Below, one piece after another: positions 32,510-43,323 of a stretch of DNA of 64,000 bases. Both the position numbers and the translations under genes were made by a program. The stretch is taken from assembly GCA_030847615.1 (NCBI GenBank), contig JAUMIR010000004.1:277287501-277351500 (forward strand), read 5' to 3'. Each line of letters starts with the position of its first letter. The stretch's first letter is position 1. The notes below the pieces were generated by a model. The model ran no database searches. It was not told the DNA's origin and worked only from the letters and a program-made list of their open reading frames with translations. This DNA comes from Gambelia wislizenii. Lineage: Eukaryota > Chordata > Lepidosauria > Squamata > Crotaphytidae.

Positions 32510-33950
32510 AGTTATACTCAAGAGGACACAAATGGGATCTCCAGCCTTTAGGCCTCTGGTTCAACTTGGTAAGGTTATGAATTGAGGAAGGAGAACCATA
32601 TTTCAAACCGGATTAAGGTTGTCAGCTGAGGATCATCCCACGTCCTGAGATTTCTTGGCCAAAACCTGATACCTAGGGCCAGCAACCACAGTTGCTCATA
32701 GCTTGACATTCAAACAGAGAGAGGTTATATTATCCTATTTGGAGGTTAAGAGAGAACCCTTACCTAAGGGGCTGCTTCCAGATCAAGGTGAAATGAGGGG
32801 ATTATATTCCTTCTCATCTACTTAGGGAGGTGAGATAAGGAATGTTTAATCTAACCTACTTGCTTCTAGCCAGAAGGTGGATGCAGAGCAGAATGGAGGG
32901 TGAACCCTGACTTCATAACAACTGAGAGGAAAGGAGGAAGCTTAAGCCCCTGGAGAATCATTTGGAAACTGTTGCAAGCTGTTGCTCTACTAGCTGAGCT
33001 GGGGATTTATGTGCAGCCCTTTCCTCGTGCTCCAAGATGATACCATTAAAACTGGTGAATTAGCACCCTTGTCTCCTGCCTGTAAATGACCCATGAAAAC
33101 TGAAGACTTAGGTCCAGGCCCTGGGATTTGACAACCCTGAGGACACTGACAAAAATTAGTTCTACACATACAAGGAATTTGATAACCCACACAAGAAGAA
33201 CATCTACAGGACTAAGCAAGAGAACATGATGGTAGAGAACATGCCAAGCAATTTTTTATGGGGCTAACTGAAAAGAATCTCTTGTCAAACGTTAGGCAAA
33301 GGTTATATTGATCCTGACTATTACTCTTAACCCATTCACTTCTGTTTTAACCTCACCAAGATTTCAATTAATATTAATGTTCCCCGTAGAAAGAACTGGT
33401 GCTTGCAGCTAACATATCTTGCCCAGGAGAGTAAGGCAAATTTGTCTAAGCTCAAGTATTTCAGCAAGACAGGCTTCTTCAGTTTAAGCACTCACCAAGG
33501 AAGAAGTAAATTATACATGGAGCTGGGATTAAAAAAGACAATCAAAAGAGGAGGAGGAATGTTAATAAATCTGCCCTCTGATGAGGATATTCTATTAGAA
33601 AATCATTTGTAAGTATATTAACCTGTAAAAACAAATTGCTGATGGGTTCATGGGTTGAATGAAAATATTATAGAGGCCATTAAATGTAAAAGAGAATGGT
33701 CAGAGCACACACTTTCTAGCAAGCAGTCAAAACTAACATCCTCCCCACAAAAAATATTACCACGACCAGCACCAGCATTCAGAGAATTGTATTGACATTA
33801 GTAGATTTTTATATGTTAATTTAAGACATTCAACACAGAGGTAGCATGGATGTTAGCAATTCTACTTGTTTCTACTTCTAAGAAAAAAATAAAAATATAG
33901 ATGAAATTAAAATAAATATTTATTATTATATTTACTTAATACTTTATGAT
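32510..33950. other. Stretch without recognisable gene
   Basis: Unique-looking sequence. Frames at 32990-33190 (minus) and 33403-33612 (plus) have no recognisable motif. Confidence 0.4.
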
Positions 33951-33954
33951 AATA

Positions 33955-34366
33955 ATAGTAACAATTCTTATCTCTTCACCCAAGGAATCGTCATAAATAA
34001 TACCTGATAATAATAATACAATTACACCAACCATTAAATCTTCCCTCAGAGGCACTGGAGGAGAGAAGACTTTTCTCCTGCTTCTTCCTGCAAGCTTGTG
34101 GCTGGAGAGGATTGAATGGCAATGCGCAGGCCAAGCCAGCCAGCCTTTGCCTTGGCTCCTGTAAAGTGGTGACTCCATTGCGGGGAGGAGGTGGGCCAAG
34201 CAGCCTTCAAGCCTTTGCGGATCCCCTGTGAGGACATTGAGAACTACTGGGTTATATGGATCGGCCGGTGGTGTTTCCACATGTTTCATGTGGATTTTCT
34301 GTGTCCAGGGTCCCTGAAGTCCAGGGACCACATGTGGCTCACAGACACAGTCTGCCCACTCCTGTT
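33955..34366. mobile_element. Non-autonomous hAT fragments
   Basis: 33960-34255 matches the interior of the element at 55917-56303 (ATTACACCA.CCATTAAA, CCTCAGAGGCACTGGAG, GCAGCCTTCAAGCCTT, CCCCTGTGAGGAC). 34260-34366 ends in a TCTGCCCACTCCTG phrase, the complement of a CAGG-GTGGGCA hAT terminus, so two related elements may be joined. The minus frame of 169 codons here is a shadow. Confidence 0.55.
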
Positions 34367-34369
34367 TTA

Positions 34370-35940
34370 AAAAAGGAACAGGGAAGTTATGAAATAGGGA
34401 AGTTATGAAAGCAGCCCATCTTTCAAGATACATGTTCTTCTTCATTATAACATGCTGCTCAAAGAATCAAAAGAGTGGAAACCTTTTCACAGGAACAAGA
34501 ATACTGAGAAAAGAAAAGGGCCTAGCTCAGTGGCAAAACACAAGTCCCCAAGTTGCTCCCATGTTCAGTCCATGCCATCTTCAAGAAGGACTTTGAAAGA
34601 TGGCTTTCCCATACCTCCCAGAGTGATGGAGTAATGGAAAGGATCTGAGATCCACACTCATTCCATTTTCAGTCCCTCCAGACCTCCACAGGCTGCAAGT
34701 ATCATTTTTCCAAAATCAGAAGAGACCTCCCTCCGGCTTGTAAAATTTTTAGTACTGAAGGGGTCAGGCTGGACTGTCATCAAGGTTAACTGTGGCCCAC
34801 AGGTATACACAATCCCTACCTCTGCCCTAAAGAACCACTGGCTCTCAGTGCAAACAAATACTGAGCTAAATGGACCAATGGTCTGACCAGAACAAAGAGA
34901 AGTTACTTTGTTGGACTACCAGCTCCCCAATCCCCCACCCAGAATGGCCATTGGACATGCAGGCTGAAGTATTCTGGGACTTGTAACCTAGCAACAGTAA
35001 CTTTTCCAAGTTTAGGACTGACTTGATATTACATAGCTTCCTATGTTTTGTTCTAACAGCTATAGTGGAAATAGCAACTGTGTGGAACTGTATCAGGAAC
35101 TGATACAAATGAATGGGATTACATTCTTATAATTCCCCCACATTATAAACATACAATAGAGCTATTCAAATGCAATGACAGAGGTTCACATTGCCCCCAA
35201 GAAGAGGCATCAAAAGCAACATTGAAAAGAATGAGTAATTATGGGCTGGTGGGAGGAAGCGGAGGGAAGCGCACTGTGCAAGTCAAAAGCAAGACTATCT
35301 TTCTTTGACACGAATTTTTCACAATAAGTTTCTGTAAATGTACTTTACAGTTTTAAACACACACACACACACATGATTCAGCTATGTTTAAAGAAATGAG
35401 AGACAGACGGTCCGTTGGACCAACTTTCATAATTTCAAAATATACACATGGGGTGGGGAGTGTAATAAAATACTTTGGTCAAGAAGCATCACCCTTCTTG
35501 AACCCACTGCTAGCTTCCTATGTTCTCAGAATATTTTTAACAACTGGCATGCAGCTCTGCACCATATGGTATGACACACTAGCAAGTAAAGGACTAGATT
35601 TAAATATCCAGAAAAATAAAAATAAATGTTATACCTATATAGGCACAAATAAAGATACATTCTCATAGGCTCTGTAGCTCTTCTTACAAAAAGAATTTTG
35701 GGGTTATTCCAAAATAAAACATAAAGTAACGCAAATCAATAACACTTTACCAAGTGTTACCACTAAATATAACTACCATTTCATCACTATTTAAAGCTTC
35801 CTTCCCTATCATCATAGTTATAGATGGACAGTACATGTTCCTCTACAGAAAAAAATAGAGAAAACGATAGCGCATTTGGCTTGGTGGTCTAAAAACAAGT
35901 GCCTGCCCCATATTTAGTTTCTGTCAATCAACCTTGTGCT
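34370..35940. other. Stretch without recognisable gene
   Basis: Includes a (CA)n run near 35357-35372. No supported exon or repeat boundary was found. Confidence 0.4.
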
Positions 35941-35941
35941 G

Positions 35942-36172
35942 AGAGTCAGTGTGGTTTAGTTATTAGAGACTGACTGGGACTAGGAAGTGCCAGATCTGAT
36001 TGCCAACTAATGAAACTCACTGAATGGCCTTGGGCTAGTCACTTTTTGCCAACCCAACCCAACCCAACCTATCTTATAGGGTTGTTGTGAAGATAAAATG
36101 GGTAGTAAGAGAGGCATGCACAATGCTTTGAGCTCAAGAAGGAAAGACAAGAAGTAGATATTATTAATAGAT
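35942..36172 (+). mobile_element. tRNA-headed SINE with AGGGTTGTTGTGA body
   Basis: Head GAGAGTCAGTGTGGTTTAGT, then ATAGGGTTGTTGTGAAGATA, GCTTTGAGCTCAAGAAGG and a tail AATAGATAAATAAATA. It shares its head with the Sauria SINEs but its 3' domain with 60890-61135, so it is a distinct subfamily. Confidence 0.75.
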
Positions 36173-36240
36173 AAATAAATACCATCATTTTAAAAGATGG
36201 GAGATTGGCCTGATTATTGCCTTTTACTTACTCTTTACCA

Positions 36241-36431
36241 GTGAGAGCCAGTGTGGTGTTTGAGTGTTGGACTATAACTCTGAAGACCAGGGTTCGAATC
36301 TCCACTCGGCCATGAAAACCCACTGGATGACCTTGGGAAAGTCACACACTCTCAGCCTCAGAAAACCCCTTGATAGGTTCACCTTAGAATCACCATAAGT
36401 CAGAAACTACTTGAAGATACACAACAACAGC
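36241..36431 (+). mobile_element. Sauria-type SINE
   Basis: GAGAGCCAGTGTGGTGTTTG, GGTTCGAATCTCC (B box), CACTGGATGACCTTGGGAAA, ACTTGAAGATACACAACAAC. An internal deletion removes the usual 'GAGGAAGGCAATGGCAAAC' block. Confidence 0.85.
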
Positions 36432-36454
36432 AAACTATTTTTTTTATTTTTGGA

Positions 36455-36692
36455 GAGCTAGTATGTTGTAGTGGCCTGAGAGTTAGGACTCAGGGAGACC
36501 AGGATTCAAATAACTGCTCAGCCATGGAAACACACTGGGTGACCTTGGAAAAGTCACACTCTCTCATCCTAAGAAGGTGGCAATGGCAAACCTACTCTGA
36601 ATAAATCAGAAGAAACCCAGGAAAACTCAAGGGTAGAGTAATCATAAATCAAAGTTGACTTGAAGGCACACAGCAACAACTAATGATATCTT
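36455..36692 (+). mobile_element. Sauria-type SINE
   Basis: GGAGAGCTAGTATGTTGTAG, ACCAGGATTCAAATA (B box, decayed), GGTGACCTTGGAAAAGTCAC, GGCAATGGCAAACCTACTCT and TTGAAGGCACACAGCAACAA. Full length, diverged. Confidence 0.85.
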
Positions 36693-36770
36693 TTATGGAC
36701 AGAAACTTAAGGAGAAACATTTCAGCCATCAAGATGGTGTCACCAATTACACCTTGCTGCCCTGTCTTCT

Positions 36771-36999
36771 TGTTGTCGTATGCCTTCAAGTTGTCTTAGC
36801 TTATGGCAACTCTGAGACAAACCTATCACAGCCTTTTCTTGGCAAGATTTGTTCAGAGAGGATTTGCCATTGCTTGAGGCTGAAAGAGTGACTTGCCCAA
36901 GGTCACTCAGTGGGTTCCTGTGGCTGAGTGGTGATTCAAATCCTGGTTTCCCAAAGTCCTAGTCCAACACTCAAACCGCTATACCACACTGGCTCTCTA
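36771..36999 (-). mobile_element. Sauria-type SINE
   Basis: Minus-strand copy: TTGTTGTCGTATGCCTTCAA, GGTCACTCAGTGGGTTCC, GATTCAAATCC and the head complement CCACACTGGCTCTCT. It lies head-to-head... tail-to-tail with the copy at 36455, so the pair could fold together in a transcript. Confidence 0.85.
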
Positions 37000-38160
37000 A
37001 AACAGCCTCCCTCAGCCTGATGCCCTCTAGATTATTTGGATTTTAATTCCCATCAGCCCCACAGCCAGCAAGGTTAATGATAAATGTCTATGGTAATTGT
37101 AATCCAAACAAATAAACATCAAAAGTGTCTGGAAAATTCACATACTTCTAACCACTTCTTACTTAATTCTAGTGTGGAAGAATTCGAAATATGTTTTAAG
37201 TCCTAAACTCTCTCCAGAGCTGGCTCTACAACTTGGTAGAGTGAGATGGTCACCTCAGGAGTAGATGATGGGAGGCAGCATCAAGGTTGTAGAGAAGAGG
37301 AGAACAGTGGCAGATAGTATGACCTCTTACCCCTTAAGCTACTTGGCTATCTTCAGATATGGATTCCTATTACCAGTGTTGAAGGAAGATTCAACTGCCT
37401 GTCTAGTTGGCTTTGCACATGTACATAGGAGTTGCATGTACAATTGCATGCAATACAAGTACATGTAATAACTATGTAGTTTTTAAAAGGCAATTACCAT
37501 ATGCTCCAGCCCATATACATATAGTATCAGTACACCACTGGCCACTCATAGCTGGCATACCAACACTTCATGAATGTCTATACAAGCTTCTTTTAACTAT
37601 GCCACTGGACACAAGGTTTCTATGGGACACCATCATGTCTAAAGGCGCACAGGCTTGGAGCAGCAAGACTACCAACTTTTGAGCAAGGACTGAAATGCTT
37701 TAAAAAGTAGACTGTCCCTGGAAGCACATTATACTATTACCAAATCTGGCCTTCTCCCAAATGGCATAACAAGTTCCAGAAACATTTTGGAGCCCAAAAC
37801 ATCAAAACCTTACTACAAATAAATGTAAGAGAGATGTGCAGTTAACAATGAGGACAATCATACTCAGAATTTACAGGCACATGTTAGTGCTAGAAATTAA
37901 GAAAAATCACACCTCTCAATTTTGATTTGTGCCAACATTGAAAGCATCACGTGTTACAGTATGTTAGCTAAATAAACCCACTCAGGTATTTTATTTGAAT
38001 GCTAATTAATTTTTATAGTTACTTTTTTCCTGCTATTAAAATAAGAATGAGAGAAGCATTTGTTTTCCTACCATAAAACCTGCATACTCAAAAAACCAGT
38101 AGCTGTTTTAAGTGAAGAGTGCATTGCTAGACAAGCTAGACAACCATGGAGGTAAAGATG
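37000..38160. other. Stretch without recognisable gene
   Basis: No supported feature; frames at 37265-37468 and 37407-37682 have no motif. Confidence 0.4.
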
Positions 38161-38164
38161 GGGG

Positions 38165-38778
38165 GGTGGGTTGGTCTACATAGGCAAAAATACCCCCATA
38201 CTGACCCCGAATTCATGGTACATTTGCCACATGACATTTTTGATGATTTGCATCTTCACCAGGGTTTCTGCAGGAAACTCTGGACCTGGAATATTTGAGG
38301 TTTGCCCCGCATTTGAGTGGGAAACCCAGATTTTTGGCTGTGTGGCTGCTGAGGATTGGCTTTGGAGCAAAGCCAGGGTGGAACTTCCAGTGGACAGGAC
38401 TCCATTCTGGTGCTTTTTAAATTTTATTTTTATTACTTTTCAACTGTGCACTTATCTAGATAAGTATATCTCTGCTTATCCAGTAATACAGTACTCTGGG
38501 ACCACATGTATTTGCTTATCCACATTCGCAAGCAAACTGGAAGGGGTAAACAGAGCAGCCCCGGTTGTGTGGCCGGAAACAGTATAACATATAGGATGTG
38601 TGATCAGCATAGACTGCCCTTTTACACTGATGTGGATTATACTTTGGCAGGATATTCCAATCTATAATTGGACAAGCCCAGTGTGTGTGGCATTTATAGG
38701 CCACTGAGGATCTAAGAAATTTGCCATTGCTACGAGGTAGGTGCGGGGTTTCCAACCAGTGTAGACAAGCCCAGAGAA
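38165..38778. mobile_element. MITE with TTGTCTACAC-type termini
   Basis: Left GGGTTGGTCTACATAGGC, right the complement of GGGCTTGTCTACACTGG. About 610 bp. The plus frame of 138 codons inside has no recognisable domain. Confidence 0.55.
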
Positions 38779-38779
38779 A

Positions 38780-39900
38780 AAGAATTGGGCAACTCACAAA
38801 GTGCAAGACACACAACATATACTTTTATTATTATGAAAAGGTATATACTGTATAACAAGAGTTCAAATACAGTTAATTCATAAGCAATCAGCTGTGATGA
38901 GAGTGTGGAATATGGGCTCTTCAGAGCAACAGAGTACAGGCATATATCAGTTAACAAAGTAGGCATTATTTCTTTAACAGAAACTTTGGTACCAGAGGTA
39001 GATAACAAGAAAATAATAGGGATAGGTTCCTGCACCACAAAAAAGAATAGCACTTCAATAAATTTGAGCAAACTTTTTATCTAAAACTAACAATATACAC
39101 AAGTGAAATAAAACCACCAGGTCAAAGTAAGTCTTTCAAAAGTAAACAAAGACTTCTTGATCCTACTTGAGACCACTTGAAAGCTTCTTCCAAAATGCAT
39201 CCAGGGACTGTTGTCAGCATGTAAGGCTGGCTTATCTGTTGCCCCTTTTTGCATTTCATATGAGCTCAGTAAGGGATTCTGCTGCTGTTTACCTTCCCTT
39301 TTGTAGGCAGGCAAGCACAGCAACAGTAGGATTGGCTAGAGTAAAATCCTGCTTTTTCCCATCTTAAGCTTTATTGCATTATTTACTGCAGATATGCTGC
39401 TGCATCTCAACACTGAACATCTGTTTCTTCAGCTTCCCTTCACCATGCTCCCAATACCAATGCTGCTAGAACCTTTCTAGCTACAAGGAGGATGAGTGGG
39501 GAAGGGGTGGCTGGACAGGCATAAAAAGACTTTGAGGCTTTGTTAACTGAGGTATGCCTGTATTTGATACTCAGAAATGCATATCCCATTCCAACAATAT
39601 TCATCTGCTTAGCCTTAGTTTGTAAAAGACTGTGGACAACACATTGTTAGAAAATAAAGAAATTAAACCTGGCATCACCTTCTAGATATAAATCACCTAC
39701 TTTGTGGTTGTCAGTAGAGATTAAACCAAGCTGAATTAGAAATATTTCTTAAATAAGTACCTTAATTAAATTATGCAAATGTAAGTGAAACCAGATTTGA
39801 GAAATGAATCTTAAGGCATCCAAAATACCTCAGAGAAGTTCCTACCAAACATAAGTCTTGGGCCTGTTGGGGACAGTTATTTTCAATAATGCCCAGTGTG
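38780..39900. other. Stretch without recognisable gene
   Basis: Minus frame 38730-39071 is hydrophobic but lacks a start or splice context that I trust. Nothing else was recognised. Confidence 0.4.
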
Positions 39901-39906
39901 TATACA

Positions 39907-40138
39907 GAGATCTCTGGCTTTTCTTTGCAAATGAAGATTCAGGAAGGACTCATCCCACACTTACTGCAAGCACGCTGATGACTAAAAAGGTCAATCCGAG
40001 ATAAACACGTCCAGTTGCACAAAGCACAGCAGAAGGTCTCCTTGGGTGATGTTTCTGGGTTGTGATTCTTTCTGCGTTGTCGTTTCTCTTCAAGACTTGT
40101 TCGGCGTGAGTTCTCACACAAGGCTGCAGCATTGTGGA
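39907..40138 (-). mobile_element. RTE-like LINE, 5'-truncated copy B
   Basis: About 230 bp of the 3' end, with the zinc-finger coding region and the CTTCATTTGCAAAG hairpin remnant. Its 5' end (minus strand) starts exactly at ATCCACAATGCTGCAG, the same base as copy C at 55172. Confidence 0.85.
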
Positions 40139-40159
40139 TCTAATTCTTGCAGTTTAGAC

Positions 40160-40345
40160 ATGTTAGTGTGATGGCACTTGAACAGACTAGCAAATATGTT
40201 GTGGCATAAGCTTTCATGGACCAGAGCCCGTTTTGCCAAACACATCAAGAGTCTGAGGGGATCTTGGCTGGCTGAAGAGAGCCCATTACACAGTACTCTT
40301 TCAGTCTTTGCTGTAGAATGGAAGAGAGGGCTTGTTAAGGGGTGC
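40160..40345 (-). mobile_element. Penelope-like terminal fragment
   Basis: TTGTGGCATAAGCTTTCATG then GACCAGAG is the phrase that on the minus strand reads GGTCCATGAAAGCTTATGCC, the GAAA side of a hammerhead-like motif in Penelope-type repeats. The CUGANGA side is decayed to CTTGATGTG. Confidence 0.5.
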
Positions 40346-40695
40346 GCTAAGCCCCCTTAACACCCCTTTACATACATAAAGGGGTATGTACCCCTTTACA
40401 CACATATGCTAGAGTATACCCATAGATGCAAACTGGAAATAATTACTATAATTTACGTAGAAATATATTGTATCTCAACATAGTAGAGAAGACTGTGACC
40501 ATATGTTGAGGGTAATGATATGGTTTGTTATTAACATTATCTGTTAACTGTTATTAACTGTGTATCTGACAGAATGCTAACTACTAATGGGTACCTTCAA
40601 GGCACTTACTCTTCCTCTCACTTTGACAGTCCTTCCAATAAAGGACTGCAATCTGTAACCTAGGACACACAAAAAGGAGGAAGGAAGAAGATAAA
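40345..40695. other. Stretch without recognisable gene
   Basis: Includes a short inverted pair near 40335-40395 (GGGGTGCGCTAAG.. and repeated ACCCCTTTA blocks). Nothing else. Confidence 0.35.
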
Positions 40696-40776
40696 AAGAA
40701 ATGTGGCACCACCTTTAAGACTTTGTTGTTTTTGTTGTTGTTGTTGTGTGCCTTCAAGCCATTTCTGACCCTAAGG

Positions 40777-42518
40777 CAGTGATGGGCAACCTTTTGAGCT
40801 TGCTGTGTCAAACTTCGCCAAAAAACTGAGCATAACTCGAGTGGTGTGTCACTTTGAGGAAAAAACATTATTTTGCAATATTTATTGTTTAATCAACAGT
40901 ATTATTAATTGCTTCTTAATAATTAATGAGTTGTCACAACTCATGTGACAACTGAATAATCAAAATATACAGTTGCCCCTTCACATTCATGGGGTTAGGT
41001 TCCGAAGACCCCCACGAATGTGGAAAAATCCGCAAATAATAACAGCCCCCCCAGCCTCCCAAAAGTGGTGACAGGGCCTTCAGAGGCCCTGTCACTACTT
41101 TCCCCTCACCACCCCGCTAGCATCCTGAAAGTGGCAATGCGGCCTTTGGAGGCCCCGTTGCTACTTTCCCCACACCTCCCCTGGACTCCCTCTGACCCAT
41201 GGGTTTATTTTTTTGGGGGGGGAATACCTCACCCATGAGTGAAGCAGGGAAAGACATAAAAGAGGTGGACTTACCTGCTGGAGGTAGAGGAAGGCTGGGG
41301 GGCACGGTAGCAAGTGTGGGAGCAAGGCGGAGTTGGAGACGAGGAGGCAGCCTGAGTTAGCCATGGAGCAGAACATGTGTTTTCCGGCTAGCCTAGGAGT
41401 GATTACACGGGCAGCTCCTCGGCTCCCAGACCCTCGGCTTCTTCCCTTCACAGCACTTACTCCCCCTCCCCACAACGACACATGCGCGTGCACACATGCA
41501 TTCTCCCCCCTCCCTCTTTTGGCAGCTCCCCTGTGCGGAGCTATTTAGGAGCGCTCCATTGGAGAAGCTGCACGCGGTGCCCAGGGCTCAAACAAGAGGC
41601 CCATCTGCCCGTCACCTTCCCTGGTCTTTCCGAGGTGGCTCTGAGGCTTTGAAGCCTTGGAGCCTCCTCGGGAAAGCCGGGGAGAGGTTGGGAAGAGTCC
41701 CTTCCTCACATCCGCCGCCTTCCCCGGCCTCCCCAAGGCAGTTCCGCAGCTTCAAAGCCATGGAGCCCCCTCTGGAAGGCTGGGCGGCCACCCTCCCACT
41801 TGCCCGCCGCCTTCCCCAGCCTCCCCGAGGTGACTCCATGGCTTCAAAGCCACGGAGCCCCCTCAGGAAGGCCGGGGAGAGGCCGGGCGGTCACCCTCCT
41901 GCTAGCCCGCCATCTTCGCCGGCCTTTCCGAGGTGGCTCCAAGCCTTCGGAGCCCCCTCGGGAAGGCCGGGGAGAGGCCGGGTGATCACCCTCCCTCTCA
42001 CCCGCCATCATCCCTGGCCTTTCTGAGGTGGCTCCGAGCCTTCAGAGCCCCCTCAGGAAGGCCAGGGAGAGGCTGGGCGGCCACCCTCCCTCTTGCCTGC
42101 CTTCTTCCCCGGCCTTTCCGAGGTGGTTCTGAGCCTTCGGAACCCCCTTGGGAAGGCCGGGGAGAGGCCAGGCGGCCACCCTTCCGCTCGCCCACTGCCT
42201 TCCCCGGCAGAGTCCTGCCCGCTGGCCACATTACCCGGTCTTTCCAAGGTGGCTCCAGGGAAGCACAGCAGGCCTCAGTGGTGGTGGTGGCAGGTGGGGG
42301 GGAGGCTCCACCCCCTGCCTCCCTAAAGTGGGAATTGGGGCTTCGTAGCCCCACCCACCACTTTCCTCCCCCCTCCCTAAAGTGAGGCTTTGAAGCCTGG
42401 ATCGCCACTTTAGGGAGGGTGGTGAGGTTGCAGGGGGGAAGAGGCCTATGGCCGCGTGTCAGCACAAATGGGTACACGTGTCAGTGCTGACACACATGTC
42501 ATAGGTTCACCATCACTG
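40777..42518. mobile_element. Non-autonomous hAT, 1.74 kb
   Basis: Terminal repeats CAGTGATGGGCAACCTTTTG and the complement of CAGTGATGGTGAACCTATG. Perfect 8-bp target duplication CCCTAAGG at 40769-40776 and 42519-42526, which fits the nnnTAnnn preference reported for Buster-type hATs. No transposase. The interior holds a GC-rich tandem array (41665-42245) and, at 40970, the left end of a mariner-type MITE (TACAGTTGCCCCTTCACATT) without a visible right end. Confidence 0.88.
41665..42245 (+). repeat. GC-rich minisatellite, period about 95 bp
   Basis: The phrase GGAAGGCCGGGGAGAGG recurs at about 41671, 41775, 41866, 41961, 42056 and 42151. Spacing is 95 bp in the last three intervals and 91-104 bp before. 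Each unit also carries CCCCGGCCTTTCCGAGGTGG and GAGCCTTCGGAGCCCCCTC. Long open frames on both strands here result from the repeat and are not genes. Confidence 0.88.
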
Positions 42519-42613
42519 CCCTAAGGCAAACCTTGTACTCTGGAGACCAGGGTTCAAATCCCCAACCAGCCATGGAAACTGACTGGGTGACCTTAAAGAC
42601 TAATTGGTTTTTA

Positions 42614-42660
42614 TTTTTGCATGAGCTTTCATGGATCTAAACCCACTTCTTCAGATGCAG
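42614..42660 (-). ncRNA. Hammerhead-ribozyme-like motif in Penelope 3' region
   Basis: Minus strand: CTGAAGA (42654-42648), a stem II candidate GTGG...CCAT, GAAA (42630-42627), then GCTCATGC, which could form the minimal stem III GC/GC of Penelope-type hammerheads. One extra A follows the CUGANGA core. It lies 3' of the GIY-YIG frame, where Penelope-like elements carry hammerheads in their terminal repeats. Confidence 0.5.
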
Positions 42661-42941
42661 TACCCAATGGTATTAAGGCCTCAGGTATAAAGTATATTTA
42701 TACAGCTGTGGGAGTGAGATGGAATGTAATAAGATCCAGAAAGATGCAAATCATGACCCTTGCCCTAAATTTTCAAAGGGCTGTGTAAGATGATACAGGC
42801 CTTTACAGTGGTCAGGTAATGTTGATGCGTGAAAGCAATAAATCTGCTTACCAAAAATAAGTTTCACTCAGTTTAAAACTCTCTCTGAGAAGATTCCCTT
42901 TTGTTAAATGTGCAGTAGCAAGGACACTTGTATTAACATAC

Positions 42942-43323
42942 TTACTGTTCCATGAAGCCATTGTCTGCGCTCATAACTCTGGTAACGGATTGGAATTTGT
43001 GAACATAATTCAATTCAGCAGTTTTTCTTTCTAGTCTTCCTTTGTAATTTCCTTGTTTAAGGACGGCAGCTTGTAAATTCCTTACTATGTGTCTAGGAAG
43101 GTTGAAATATTCAGCAATTGGTTTTTTGGTATTGCTGTATCTAATGCCAGATTTGTGTCCATTTATGCTCTTGTGTAGAGACTGTCCTGTTTGTCCAATG
43201 TAGAGTATAGAGGGGCATTGTTGGCATAGGATGGGATATATCACATTGGAGGGAAAGCAAGTAAATGCATTTCTGATATTGTTGACTCCTGTAACATTGC
43301 TCCCAGAGTAGCATGGGAACAAA
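42942..43323 (-). pseudogene. Penelope-like GIY-YIG endonuclease (C-terminal, interrupted)
   Basis: GIY-YIG nucleases at the C-terminus of Penelope-like reverse transcriptases nick the target for retrotransposition. Here NVIYPILCQQCPSILYIGQT contains the VIY...YIG core with the C-x2-C pair typical of Penelope-like nucleases. QSLHKSINGHKSGIRYSN and KPIAEYFNLPRHIVRNLQA follow, then LERKTAELNYVHKFQSVT with a glutamate near the expected catalytic position and a stop after about 115 residues. The start of the frame (to 43415) is fused to transposon DNA: a hAT inserted at 43324 cuts off the upstream reverse-transcriptase part, so the initiation codon of the frame is spurious. The active-site arginine position is not certain. 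Confidence 0.82.

Larger units (their letters stand above)
40723..42592 (-). mobile_element. Sauria-type SINE with inverted 5' part, split by a hAT
   Basis: The 3' domain (TTGTTGTTGTGTGCCTTCAA, GCCATTTCTGACCCTAAGG) is in minus orientation at 40723-40776 and continues after the hAT for 8 bp (CAAACCTT). The tRNA-like part then appears in plus orientation (GGAGACCAGGGTTCAAATCC, GAAACTGACTGGGTGACCTT) at 42540-42592. The whole is flanked by TTTAAGACT (40714-40722) and TTAAAGACT (42593-42601). Confidence 0.75.

Noticed and set aside
41665..42245. CRISPR array
   Set aside because: The only regularly spaced repeat in the window, but the units are contiguous diverged 95-bp copies without short repeats separated by unique spacers, and the genome is eukaryotic.
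41496..42477. Long proline/arginine-rich open frames on both strands
   Set aside because: They run through the 95-bp GC-rich tandem array in a hAT and simply repeat its period; open frames on both strands reflect a lack of AT-rich stop codons.
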